DNA of 64,000 bases from Pseudomonas psychrophila HA-4. GTDB lineage: Bacteria; Pseudomonadota; Gammaproteobacteria; Pseudomonadales; Pseudomonadaceae. Position numbers and translations under genes: made by a program. Positions 35,425-44,017 of this stretch are shown here, piece by piece. The notes under the pieces are model-generated. The model saw only the letters and a list, made by a program, of their open reading frames with translations, did no database searches and was not told the DNA's origin. The stretch lies in assembly GCF_000282975.1 (NCBI RefSeq), contig NZ_ALJC01000006.1:62001-126000 (forward strand), read 5' to 3'. How positions within the stretch are numbered: the first letter of the stretch is position 1; each line of letters starts with the position of its first letter.

Positions 35425-35577
35425 TTAAGCATGCACCCAACGCCGGTGCAGACTGCGCGCGCATGTGTCCAAGGCAAAGCCGAGCAGACCCATCAAAACC
35501 ATGGCCGTCAACTCGAAACAGGCCAGAAGCTCGCGCGTGGCCAGAATGAAGTCGCCCAGACCTGTGCTCCCGCTGAG
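35425..35577 (-). pseudogene. Remnant of a TauC/SsuC-type ABC permease (C-terminal end)
   Basis: Minus-strand reading gives about 50 codons ending in a stop at 35,425: LSGSTGLGDFILATRELLAC, then FELTAMVLMGLLGFALDTCA and RSLHRRWVHA. This looks like the C-terminus of sulfonate/taurine-type permeases. The frame breaks upstream, where a short piece (GVGAKPIYFLLTFAAVLLT) appears in another frame. No start codon, partner ATPase or binding protein is present, so it is a decayed fragment. Confidence 0.6.
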
Positions 35578-35808
35578 CATTCGTAGGTCAGGAGCACCGC
35601 GGCAAACGTCAGCAAAAAGTAGATCGGTTTAGCGCCCACGCCCATGGGTGAACCACCCGTAATGGCGGGGCGATTGGCAGATAACTATTACGTACGGGCG
35701 CATCCAGCTCGGCAGCGGCCACTGATCGCAAACAGCACGCGCGACGCTGAACCCTTTGCTGCGCAAGGTCTACGCTGTGCTTATCCCTTACTGAATATGG
35801 AGATCTAT

Positions 35809-36144
35809 GTGACCGAACCTGGCACTCATCATCAAAAAGCCCTTGATCGTTTTCTTGGCGAACACCCGGAACTGGCTGTTGAACTTGAAAAATTAAATCC
35901 ATTGGCCGCCCGCGCAGTAGGCCAGTCAATACAGGAATATCGACAAGAGTACTTGAACGAAGCCTTTGAGGCAGAAGCTGAGCGGTTGGGCTTTTTCGCG
36001 TGGGAACTCACGCTGCAATTGACCACGGAAACAGCCGAAGAATTCGAGGTAAAACGCCTTGAAGTCCACCGTGAGGTGGCACAAATGGCCGGGATGGAGT
36101 GGGCCGAGTATTGCGATTTGTACGGCCTTGAATATCACGTCTAA
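35809..36144 (+). CDS. DUF6388 family protein
   Basis: A 111-residue soluble, acidic, helical protein (HHQKALDRFLGEHPELAVELEKLNPLAARAVGQSIQEYRQEYLNEAFEAEAERLGFFAWELTLQLT, ending MEWAEYCDLYGLEYHV). It resembles the pseudomonad DUF6388 family, of unknown function. GTG at 35,809 was chosen because GGAG lies six bases upstream; longer readings run into unrelated sequence. Confidence 0.7.
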   Translation: MTEPGTHHQKALDRFLGEHPELAVELEKLNPLAARAVGQSIQEYRQEYLNEAFEAEAERLGFFAWELTLQLTTETAEEFEVKRLEVHREVAQMAGMEWAEYCDLYGLEYHV

Positions 36145-36169
36145 AAAGCCCTGAACCTCCTACAGGGCT
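36143..36169 (-). terminator. Rho-independent terminator of the ABC importer operon
   Basis: On the minus strand a 7-bp stem AGCCCTG / CAGGGCT (plus-strand 36,147-36,153 and 36,163-36,169) is followed by a short T run (plus-strand A 36,143-36,146). The stop codon of the last ABC gene lies in the loop, so the terminator overlaps the gene end. Confidence 0.7.
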
Positions 36170-36765
36170 ATTTCCCGTTGTGGCGTCCAGATGTTTGAAC
36201 AGACTTTGTCCAGCAACGCCGAGTTATGGCTAAACACAATCAGCCCCAGCTCACGGCGCTGGACTTCTTCCAGCAATACTTGCCACACCTGTGCCTGCAA
36301 GTGCGCGTCCAACTGGGCCGTAACTTCGTCTGCAATCAGGTAACGCGTGCGCGGATCTAGCGCTCTGAGCAACGCGATACGCGCCAATTCACCCCCCGAC
36401 AGTTCGTCCGGGCGTCGCAACAGCCAGCTCGGATTCACCGCCAAGCGCTCAAGCCATACGGGGGCCGGCGACCACGCATCACGCAGGCTGTCACCTGTGG
36501 TGCGGTAAGGGTTGAAGGTGAGTTCGGGATGTTGCGGCACCAGTTGAATCGGGCAATACCCTTTCTTCGGCAGCGATCTTCCATCAACGGTGATACTGCC
36601 CGCTGTTGCCGCCTGCCATTGCGCCAGCACGCGGCCCAAGGTGGTTTTGCCAAAGCCGCTGGGCGCTGAAATACCCTGGCGCTCGCCTGCCCGGACCTGA
36701 AACGAGACAGAATCCCACAAGCGTCGGCCGTCTTGCACGATGGTTAATTGCCGAACATCAAGCAT
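36160..36765 (-). CDS. ABC importer ATP-binding subunit (nickel/peptide family, DppF/NikE type)
   Basis: A 201-residue ATPase. Walker A APSGFGKTT, signature LSGGELARIALLRAL, Walker B YLIADEVTAQLD and switch FSHN. Compact for the family (usually 230-270 residues). ATG at 36,765 (MLDVRQLTIVQDG) overlaps the end of the partner ATPase gene by 8 bases. With that partner it powers the two permeases encoded upstream. Note Ser for the usual Gly in Walker A (GxxGxGK to SGFGK), which is tolerated in the family. Confidence 0.85.
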   Translation of the reverse strand: MLDVRQLTIVQDGRRLWDSVSFQVRAGERQGISAPSGFGKTTLGRVLAQWQAATAGSITVDGRSLPKKGYCPIQLVPQHPELTFNPYRTTGDSLRDAWSPAPVWLERLAVNPSWLLRRPDELSGGELARIALLRALDPRTRYLIADEVTAQLDAHLQAQVWQVLLEEVQRRELGLIVFSHNSALLDKVCSNIWTPQREIAL

Positions 36766-37564
36766 AGAGCGGACTCTCAACGCAGGGAACTCGCCGCGTA
36801 AAGAACTGCTGTTCAGGCAAGGCCGCCCACAGTGACTGTAGCCATGGGCTGCCGCCATGTTCGCGCAGTTCCTGGGCGCTTAGCGTTTCGTGCAATTGAC
36901 CTTGATGCAGCACAGCGATTTTGTCGGCAAAACGCGCAGCCAGTGCCAGGTCGTGGGTCACCCACAAGATCCCCCGCCCTTGCGCGCAGAAGCCCTTGAG
37001 ATGGGTCAACAGTTGGCTGGCATGTTCATCGTCCAGCCAGGAAGTCACCTCATCCGCCAAAATGTAACGCGCGTGGGTCAAAGCCGCGCAACTGGCCAGT
37101 ACGCGCTTGGCCATGCCACCCGACAGTTTGAGCGGAAACTCATTCACCACTTCAGGCTGCAAGTTGTACCTTTCGAGCTGTTGTGCAACATCGCTCAATC
37201 CTAGCGTTGCCCCGCTGAGCTGCGCCGCTCGCATCAGTTGTGGCCCTACTTTAATCAGAGGGTTCAAGGCGCTGACACCTTGCGGCACATAGCACAGGCT
37301 TTTGCCGCGTTGGTCGACCTTGCCCGCCTCACCCAATAGTTGGCCGTCAAGCACAATGTCGCCATGACAACGCATGTTGTCGGGCAATAGACCCAAGGTA
37401 CTTTGCAGCAGCAAGCTCTTGCCCTCGCCGCTGGAACCCACTAGAGCAACCAACTCGCCGGGATGAACCTCAAGGGAAATATTGCTTAACAACGAATGCC
37501 AGGTTTTATGGCCCAGCCAGTGGTAGTGAGCGATATCGATGGCAAATTGGTCGAACTTCAGCAT
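36758..37564 (-). CDS. ABC importer ATP-binding subunit (nickel/peptide family, DppD/NikD type)
   Basis: A 268-residue ATPase with Walker A VGSSGEGKSLL, Q-loop near YVPQGVSALNP, signature LSGGMAKRVLASCAAL, Walker B ILADEVTSWLDD and switch His in VTHDLALAARF. The ATG at 37,564 overlaps the permease stop (TGATG); an upstream extension would run inside the permease gene. Works as a heterodimer with the next ATPase. Confidence 0.87.
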   Translation of the reverse strand: MLKFDQFAIDIAHYHWLGHKTWHSLLSNISLEVHPGELVALVGSSGEGKSLLLQSTLGLLPDNMRCHGDIVLDGQLLGEAGKVDQRGKSLCYVPQGVSALNPLIKVGPQLMRAAQLSGATLGLSDVAQQLERYNLQPEVVNEFPLKLSGGMAKRVLASCAALTHARYILADEVTSWLDDEHASQLLTHLKGFCAQGRGILWVTHDLALAARFADKIAVLHQGQLHETLSAQELREHGGSPWLQSLWAALPEQQFFTRRVPCVESPLYA

Positions 37565-38370
37565 CAAGTCATCCTTATCCACAGTTGCTGCAAAGCCCGG
37601 GCGAATTGGTCGAAAACCAGTACCAGACCAACCAGAATCAACCCCGGGAAAAACGCCAACCACCAGGCGCCACTGCTCAAATAACGCAGCGCGTCTGCCA
37701 GCAACAACCCGAGTGACGGATCATGCGGCGCTAATCCAAAGCCCAAAAAGCTCAGTGCCGCTGAGTGCAGCACTGCGTGCGGAAACATCAATAACGTGCC
37801 AACGATCCATTGCGGCAACAGCAGCGGCAACAAGTGATGGCGCCAGCGATAAAACGCAGAGTTGCCCAGCCGATGAGACAGCATCACAAAATCAGTCTCG
37901 CGAATGCGCTGGATTTCAGCCCGCAAAATCAGCGCCAGACGTGGCCAATGGGTCAGCGCCACCGCCAAAATCACGCCCTGCTTACCGCCGCCCAAGGTGA
38001 AACAAATCAGGACCAGCAACAACAAGTGTGGCAACGCCAGCAGGCTGTCGATTAACCCGCGAATCAGGTAGTCCAGGGTTTTGTTGACGGAGCACAGGCT
38101 GGCCGCCAGCATCGCCAGCACCCCACTGCTCAGAGCCGCCGTGAGGCCGATTTGCAAGCTGGTGGTCATGCCTTGAAAACAGCGCAGCCACAGGTCACGT
38201 CCCAGGCTGTCAGTGCCAAACCAAAACGTTTCAGAGGGCGCCTGACGCCGCGCCAGCAAGTCCATCGGAATGTCGACGCCAGACACCGAAAAGCCGTAGG
38301 CAATCAAGACCAGCAACAGCAGCAACGAGAGGCACAGCCTTAGCAAAGCGCGATTAGGGTCGTAGGTCAT
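37564..38370 (-). CDS. ABC importer permease (DppC/NikC type)
   Basis: A 268-residue inner-membrane permease with about six segments. A DppC-type periplasmic opening is followed by the tell-tale FWFGTDSLGRDLWLRCFQGMTTSLQIGL and an EAA-like loop RIRETDFVMLSHRLGNS. ATG at 38,370 overlaps the previous stop by 4 bases. Pairs with the DppB-type permease to form the channel. Confidence 0.87.
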   Translation of the reverse strand: MTYDPNRALLRLCLSLLLLLVLIAYGFSVSGVDIPMDLLARRQAPSETFWFGTDSLGRDLWLRCFQGMTTSLQIGLTAALSSGVLAMLAASLCSVNKTLDYLIRGLIDSLLALPHLLLLVLICFTLGGGKQGVILAVALTHWPRLALILRAEIQRIRETDFVMLSHRLGNSAFYRWRHHLLPLLLPQWIVGTLLMFPHAVLHSAALSFLGFGLAPHDPSLGLLLADALRYLSSGAWWLAFFPGLILVGLVLVFDQFARALQQLWIRMT

Positions 38371-39350
38371 GATGTACGTACCGCCCCACGGTTGAGGCGC
38401 AGCAACAACGCGTTGGCAATGCTGTTGCCGGTAAACACCAACACCGCGCAAAACATCACAATGCCCATCAACAGCGGAATATCGCCCCGCAGCCCGGCAT
38501 CAATCGTGGCCTGCCCCAACCCCGGATAAGCAAAGACTTTTTCAGCCAGCAATGAGCCGCCCAGCAATTCCCCCACCGATGCAAATTGCAGGCACAGCGC
38601 AGGCGTGACGGCGTGGCGCAAAATATGGAAGTTGATCAGCGGCCAGCCTTTGTCGCCTTGGGCTTTGGCGTATCGAATGAACTCGCTGTTCATCACCTCT
38701 GCGACCCGAGCGCGGGTGTGTAAGGCGATGTTGCCCACCCCCAGCATGCCCAGCGCCAGCATCGGCAAAATAAGGTGATGCAGCTTATCGCCCCACGTGG
38801 CGGTTTGAGCATCGTTGCCTGGGGTCCAGGCGCAACAAATAGGGGCCCAGTTCAGGGTGACGGCAAACAGCGAGAGCAACAGCAGGCCGATCCAGAATGT
38901 CGGTAAAGAAGACAGTACATAGGACACCACTGATATCAGCCGATCAGGCCACCGATTGAGATAACGCCCGGCGGCCAGCCCCATCGCCAACCCGACAACC
39001 CCGGAAAACAGCCACGCCGAACACAGCAGCGCAAACGAGGTGGCGAAACGTTCGCCAATCACGTCAGAAACCGGCGCGTTGTACAGCATCGAATAGCCTA
39101 AGTCGCCCTGCAACATTTGGCCAAACCAGTGAAGGAAGCGTTCCCACAACGGTAAATCCAGGCCCCAGCGTGCCGCAATTAGCGGGTACTGCTCAGGCGG
39201 TACGTGCAATAAATCGTTACCGATATAGGCCCGAATCGGGTCCACCGGAGAAAAGCTGAGCAAGGTAAAGGTGCCCGCCGCCGTAACCAGCAGCACGCAC
39301 AACAAGCGCACTATAAAGAGTGCGAACCCGCGCATCACTGGCAGGTCCAC
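38367..39350 (-). CDS. ABC importer permease (DppB/NikB type)
   Basis: A 327-residue permease with six probable membrane segments. Family marks: N-terminal FIVRLLCVLLVTAAGTFTLLSFSPVDPIRAYIG, RWGLDLPLWERFLHWFGQMLQGDLGYS, EAA-like loop FIRYAKAQGDKGWPLINFHILRHAVTPAL and the C-terminal EKVFAYPGLGQATIDAGLRGDIPLLMGI. It overlaps the substrate-binding protein gene by 16 bases, so all five genes form one operon. Confidence 0.88.
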   Translation of the reverse strand: MDLPVMRGFALFIVRLLCVLLVTAAGTFTLLSFSPVDPIRAYIGNDLLHVPPEQYPLIAARWGLDLPLWERFLHWFGQMLQGDLGYSMLYNAPVSDVIGERFATSFALLCSAWLFSGVVGLAMGLAAGRYLNRWPDRLISVVSYVLSSLPTFWIGLLLLSLFAVTLNWAPICCAWTPGNDAQTATWGDKLHHLILPMLALGMLGVGNIALHTRARVAEVMNSEFIRYAKAQGDKGWPLINFHILRHAVTPALCLQFASVGELLGGSLLAEKVFAYPGLGQATIDAGLRGDIPLLMGIVMFCAVLVFTGNSIANALLLRLNRGAVRTS

Positions 39351-40915
39351 TTCCAGCCATCGAGGCTATTCAATAGCGACCAGGAGCCGTGGATTTCCGG
39401 CGCCCCTGTGCCTAGGTCGATGCACGCATCGGCCAGATAGGTGTGTTGTACGTTGAGCAGCCAAGCCCAGGCGGCATCGCCTTTTACCCCAACCCCGGTT
39501 TTACCGTCCCACTCCACTTGCTGCCAGAACGGCACGGCCTGTTGCCAGGTCGGCGCATCCAGCGCTTGCTGCAAATGCTGATCAACCACAGGGTTCTGGT
39601 AATACCCAGGGTTGTAGTACTCAACACCCGCGGCCTTGCTGCTGTAGTGATGATAAAGCTCCATAGGGTCAAGGCTGCCCCAGCCGAACAGGGTTGGGTT
39701 GGCGTGCATGTTGCGCTCGACGGTTTCCCAACTGCCCGACTTGAGGTCCACGTCAATGCCAATCGGCTTGAGCATCGAACGCACCGCCTGGGCCAAATCA
39801 CGGCGCGTCGCATCGCCACTGGCGTACCAAAGCGTCACTTTTGCGGGCAGACCATTTTTCTCACGCACACCACTGGCCGTTTCAACCCAGCCTGCATCAT
39901 CCAAAATCTGCTTGGCCTTGGCCACATCGCCATCCTTGAAGGCCGCATCTGGGTTATCCCACGGCAACCCCTGCACCCCGGTGAAGGCCGGGATCGCATG
40001 CCCTTCAAGAATTTGATCCGCCAGCAGTTGGCGATTAATTGCGTAGTTGATTGCCTTGCGGATCGCGCCATCCGAGGTCACATCGTTACCAATCGGATTA
40101 CCCTGTGCGTCTTTTTTACCTGACACGGTGGTAGGCAACACAATCCCACGGTTTTCAACGCTGGGTCGCACCCACAACTTCATCCCCGCCGCCGGTGTAA
40201 CAGCCAGCGACGGCGCAATCCGCACGATGCCTAATTGCTTGCTTTGAGCGGCCGCGAAGGCGCTGTCCTCGTCAAGGAACACAAAAACCAGCGTGTCGAA
40301 ATCATTTTTATGGCCCGCGTAAAAAGGATTGGCTTCAACAATCAATTGCTGGCCCGGCTGATAACTGACCAGCCGATATGGCCCGGCACCAATCGGCTTT
40401 TGCGCGTAAGTTTTGGCGTCGTACTTGTCTGCAGAAACAATACCCAGCGAACCGAGCACGTTGACGAACGTGCTTTGCGGTGCCTTGAGTTGGATACGCA
40501 CGGTGAGCGGGTCAACCTCCTCGGCTTTCAGGAAATTGCCCATGTCGACCTTGCCACCACTGGCCGCCGCATTGTTATAGGTGTATGCCACGTCCTTGGC
40601 GGTCAGGGGCGAACCGTCAGAGAATTTAAGGTCGGGTTTGAGCTTCAAGGTCCAGGTTTTGCCATCGTCACTGGTCTGATAATCGCTGAGCAGAAAACCG
40701 CTCCAGGACAAGTCTTCGTTCTGCCTTAGCAACGGACTGTGTAACAGCAGATAACTGCCATGGCTCCAGCCGAGCATAGGGTCAAAACCCTCAGTGGGTT
40801 CATCACCAATGGCCAGTTTCAGCGTACGTTCCTGCGCCGAATACACAGGCGCTGCGAGCACACTCAACAAAGCCGCGGCCACTAGGGTGTTGCGCATCCA
40901 TGCAGGCTTTGACAT
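39335..40915 (-). CDS. ABC importer substrate-binding protein, family 5 (nickel/peptide)
   Basis: A 526-residue periplasmic binding protein with signal peptide (about 1-26, ending APVYSA) and family 5 marks: LVHSPLLRQNEDLSW-type opening, WTLKLKPDLKFSDGSPLTAKDVAYTYN, PIGAGPYRLVSYQPGQQLIVEANPFYAGHK, IRKAINYAINRQLLADQI. It heads the operon. Nickel, a metallophore complex, or a di/oligopeptide are possible ligands; sequence alone does not decide. Confidence 0.85.
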   Translation of the reverse strand: MSKPAWMRNTLVAAALLSVLAAPVYSAQERTLKLAIGDEPTEGFDPMLGWSHGSYLLLHSPLLRQNEDLSWSGFLLSDYQTSDDGKTWTLKLKPDLKFSDGSPLTAKDVAYTYNNAAASGGKVDMGNFLKAEEVDPLTVRIQLKAPQSTFVNVLGSLGIVSADKYDAKTYAQKPIGAGPYRLVSYQPGQQLIVEANPFYAGHKNDFDTLVFVFLDEDSAFAAAQSKQLGIVRIAPSLAVTPAAGMKLWVRPSVENRGIVLPTTVSGKKDAQGNPIGNDVTSDGAIRKAINYAINRQLLADQILEGHAIPAFTGVQGLPWDNPDAAFKDGDVAKAKQILDDAGWVETASGVREKNGLPAKVTLWYASGDATRRDLAQAVRSMLKPIGIDVDLKSGSWETVERNMHANPTLFGWGSLDPMELYHHYSSKAAGVEYYNPGYYQNPVVDQHLQQALDAPTWQQAVPFWQQVEWDGKTGVGVKGDAAWAWLLNVQHTYLADACIDLGTGAPEIHGSWSLLNSLDGWKWTCQ

Positions 40916-41188
40916 CCATCCTCCTGAAAATAACCAGCCTCTGCGAGGCGCGTGCGTCCATCTACGGGCTCATCAGTAATAGCAGCCGGGGTTTAAATAT
41001 CCAATTATCCATCTGATTTTTTTAGTATTTCCCGCCCCCTCCGCATCACTCAGTAACACTTTTTTACGCCAAATCCTCTATAGATTGGCTCCTAACTCGA
41101 CCGGACAAGGCTCATGTCAAGGCTTGTGCTATACCCATAGTTATAATTTCTGAGCTACAGCAAACCGCCCTTACTGACAGAGGTCCGC

Positions 41189-41680
41189 ATGTTCAAAGGA
41201 TTCGCAACTTCAGCAAAAGAAAAAACCGCGCACGACATCAACGGCCTACCGTCCAACAACATAGAACTGTTCGACAGCTATACCGGCTTAATACTGGGCC
41301 GCCTGTACCGCAACTTCCCGCTGCCTATGACCCTTAGCGGGGAACACTTCATCGACTACAAAGGCGTGGAAGCCAGCAACCGCGAGGCCCTGGAAAAAGA
41401 AGAAAATCTGTTCATGGCCACCCTCAAATGGCTGGCCGACGTCGGTTACATCCACTTCGACGGAATGTCAGGTGTTTCGTTTTTTGAAGTCGTTCTCACC
41501 AGCAACGGGCTGCTGATATTGCGCGCCTTTGCCGAAGGCAATGACGGCACTCTCACCATTGGCGAAAAGCTTTCGCACTGCGCCCAGGGTGAAAACACAC
41601 AGGAGTTGAGCGCACTGGTGATACAAGCGTTGAATCTGGGAAGCCAGATAATCAGTCCGATGACGCGGTCTGGGATTTAA
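41189..41680 (+). CDS. Protein of unknown function
   Basis: A 163-residue soluble protein (IELFDSYTGLILGRLYRNFPLPMTLSGEHFIDYKG, LFMATLKWLADVGYIHFDGMSGVSFFEVVLTSNGLLIL). The central part could be a winged helix. Not recognised further. It is preceded by a 273-base gap with no obvious gene and ends tail-to-tail with the HNH gene, overlapping it by 29 bases. Confidence 0.65.
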   Translation: MFKGFATSAKEKTAHDINGLPSNNIELFDSYTGLILGRLYRNFPLPMTLSGEHFIDYKGVEASNREALEKEENLFMATLKWLADVGYIHFDGMSGVSFFEVVLTSNGLLILRAFAEGNDGTLTIGEKLSHCAQGENTQELSALVIQALNLGSQIISPMTRSGI

Positions 41681-42434
41681 ACCACGTGCATTGATCAGCG
41701 TGCCACTGAAGGGCTTCAACACTGGGCCTAGCGGATGCCGGTGTAGGCGTAATCAGTGGCAGGCCTTGGTACTGTGCATAGTCCGAACCGCTCAGTGCCG
41801 GCGCAAGCTGAATGAGCTGTGTGCTGGGCTCAATGGCTATCAAGTACAAATCGAACAACGTATGAAGATCGGCACGCAGCAGCAAGCCGTTCGATACCAC
41901 ATGCGTGTGCTGCCCTTTATAGGGATGAATATGCGCAGCCTCTAGCACCTCAGCCTGATTACATCCTGTAATCGAGCACCTCGTGTCATAAGCAGCCAAT
42001 AGTTTCTTGCGAAACGCAGCCTGACCCCGTCGACGGACCAGGCTCGCGACGACTCGTTTACGAGCATCTACAACGTCTTTGGGATCAAATACATTGTGGT
42101 GTTCTGCTTCGGCTTCAGCGACTTCAAGTTCACGTGCGACCGTGTTGCCCAAAGTTTGCATTTCGATCATTTCAACAAGCTGAGCCTTAATGGCCGAACC
42201 AATATTTTTTTGGGGTTTTAGGCCTACAACCCACTCAAGGCCACTTTCCTCGTATATCGCAGAGATATTTTGCATTCTCCGCTCGAAGGCTCCCGCTTTA
42301 CGGCCAAAACGTTCTGCTAGTCCACGATAAATGTGCGTCTTAACACACTTGATTCCCCTCGCCTGTTTTTCCAACATTTCGTGGTAGGCCTGTACGGAAG
42401 CCTCAAGCTCTTCATTACCCCAACCGTCTGACAT
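41652..42434 (-). CDS. HNH endonuclease domain protein
   Basis: A 260-residue protein with an HNH_2-type nuclease domain in the C-terminal half: YDTRCSITGCNQAEVLEAAHIHPYKGQHTHVVSNGLLLRADLHTLFDLYLIAI (about 149-201), including His168/His170 and the ASN-type His. The N-terminal half is helical and may recognise a partner or DNA. Such stand-alone nucleases may act in defence or as degraded restriction components; no methylase is adjacent. Confidence 0.8.
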   Translation of the reverse strand: MSDGWGNEELEASVQAYHEMLEKQARGIKCVKTHIYRGLAERFGRKAGAFERRMQNISAIYEESGLEWVVGLKPQKNIGSAIKAQLVEMIEMQTLGNTVARELEVAEAEAEHHNVFDPKDVVDARKRVVASLVRRRGQAAFRKKLLAAYDTRCSITGCNQAEVLEAAHIHPYKGQHTHVVSNGLLLRADLHTLFDLYLIAIEPSTQLIQLAPALSGSDYAQYQGLPLITPTPASARPSVEALQWHADQCTWFKSQTASSD

Positions 42435-42535
42435 GACCCCGTCCCTATGATCTGCGCCTAAGCACGAAAGTAGGGAAATTTACCCGATCAAGTAAGAGAC
42501 AAGAAATCGATACGACGGAAATTTAAAAAAACACG

Positions 42536-43426
42536 CTAAATAACTACCCGCCTCCACCCAAACCGCCACCCCAACTGTATCCCTGCTGCTGCCAGCAATA
42601 TCGCCGCAACCCCCACCCATTGCTGCATTTCAAGGCGATGCCCGAACGCAAACCAATCAACGAATATCGCAGCAATCGGGTAGATGAAAGTCAGCGCACC
42701 GAACAAAGCTGTAGGCAGTTTCTGGATTGCGCCGTAGAGAAGTACGTACATCACGCCAGTGTGAACCACTCCAAGTGTGACTAAAGAACCCCATGCCTGT
42801 ACGCCACTGGGTAACTCGCTGAAGTTGGCCATAGGGGCCAGCAGCAAGACACCGGTGCTGACCTGGATCAGGGCGATCAGGTGGGGAGGCACGCCTTTGA
42901 GCCGTTTGATGATCAAGGCTGCCACGGCGTACATCAGTGCAGCTCCCAATGCTAGGGCGATGCCCTGAAGGTAGGCACTTCCACTCTCGCCTTGCTCGGT
43001 GTGGGCGCTGACGATAGCCAGCATTCCAACGAAAGAAACGGCCAGCCATGCCAGTTTTGGCACGGTGATTTTTTCACCCAGAAACAGCGCCGTCAGGCCT
43101 ATCAATAGGAACGGCTGAACGTTGTAGACTGCGGTGCTGATAGCAATAGAGGCCCGCGAGAAGGACGCAAACAGCATCACCCAGTTGGCAACGATGGCGA
43201 CACCGCTGAGCATAATCAGTAAAAAAGTGTGCCGGGTTAATAACCCAGGCCGCAGAAAGCCCATCAGTGCACAGATCACCAGTAAGGTCAACGCACCGAA
43301 CGCACAGCGCCAAAAAACCACGTCCGGGACTGCCTGCCCGGAGACTAGAACGAACCAGCCGATCGTGCCGGAAATCAGCATGGCGGCGACCATTTCCAGC
43401 GAACCATGTTGCGTCGACTTATCCAT
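42536..43426 (-). CDS. EamA/DMT family transporter
   Basis: A 296-residue membrane protein with ten predicted segments in two EamA repeats (1-140 and 150-290), ending in a basic cytoplasmic tail. DMT exporters often release amino acids or metabolites. A divergent Lrp-type regulator gene (43,558) suggests control by an amino acid, in line with export of one. ATG has a GGGAG site. Confidence 0.82.
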   Translation of the reverse strand: MDKSTQHGSLEMVAAMLISGTIGWFVLVSGQAVPDVVFWRCAFGALTLLVICALMGFLRPGLLTRHTFLLIMLSGVAIVANWVMLFASFSRASIAISTAVYNVQPFLLIGLTALFLGEKITVPKLAWLAVSFVGMLAIVSAHTEQGESGSAYLQGIALALGAALMYAVAALIIKRLKGVPPHLIALIQVSTGVLLLAPMANFSELPSGVQAWGSLVTLGVVHTGVMYVLLYGAIQKLPTALFGALTFIYPIAAIFVDWFAFGHRLEMQQWVGVAAILLAAAGIQLGWRFGWRRVVI

Positions 43427-43557
43427 AAATGCTCCCGGTTATGTAGGAAACAGTATGGCTATGTCGTCAGACACCGCGCCATAATCCGCAAAAGGCAAAC
43501 GGGCGGGTGCGCCTTTACTGTTGAGGCATTTTGCCTATTTTGCCTAAGGAGCGAGAA

Positions 43558-43995
43558 ATGACTGACGAGATTGATCAGCTGTTGATTGGCGCATTGATGG
43601 AAGACTCCCGTAAGTCCTTGAAGGCGCTCGCGGCCCTAAGCGGTTTATCGTCACCCAGCGTCGCGGAGCGGATACGCAAGCTTGAAGAACGTGAGGTGAT
43701 CAAGGGTTATACCGTGGAAGTGGACCCCAAGGCATTTGGCTATCAATTGCAGGCCATTATTCGGATTCGTCCGCTGCCCGGACAGTTGCAGGAAGTGGAG
43801 CGTCAGATCCAGAACATTCCTCAGTTCACCGAGTGCGACAAGGTGACAGGTGAAGACTGTTTTATCGCCCGTCTGTGTGTGCGCTCGATTGAGCAATTAG
43901 ACACTCTGCTTGACAACTTGAATGCGTACGCCGAAACCAATACCGCCATCATTAAGAAGAGCCCGGTGAAGCGCCGCTTGCCCCCGATGGCGTAA
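43558..43995 (+). CDS. Lrp/AsnC family transcriptional regulator
   Basis: A 145-residue regulator: HTH (IDQLLIGALMEDSRKSLKALAALSGLSSPSVAERIRKLEEREVI, 4-47) and RAM effector domain (FGYQLQAIIRIRPLPG to LDNLNAYAETNTAI). Start ATG at 43,558 has a strong AAGGAG site. It is divergent from an EamA transporter gene and most likely controls it in response to an amino acid. Confidence 0.87.
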   Translation: MTDEIDQLLIGALMEDSRKSLKALAALSGLSSPSVAERIRKLEEREVIKGYTVEVDPKAFGYQLQAIIRIRPLPGQLQEVERQIQNIPQFTECDKVTGEDCFIARLCVRSIEQLDTLLDNLNAYAETNTAIIKKSPVKRRLPPMA

Positions 43996-44017
43996 GCGCA
44001 CACTCGCGTTCCATGCC

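Noticed and set aside
41652..42434. HNH protein as part of a restriction or toxin-antitoxin system
   Set aside because: No methylase, specificity subunit or small partner gene lies beside it, so only the nuclease domain is reported.
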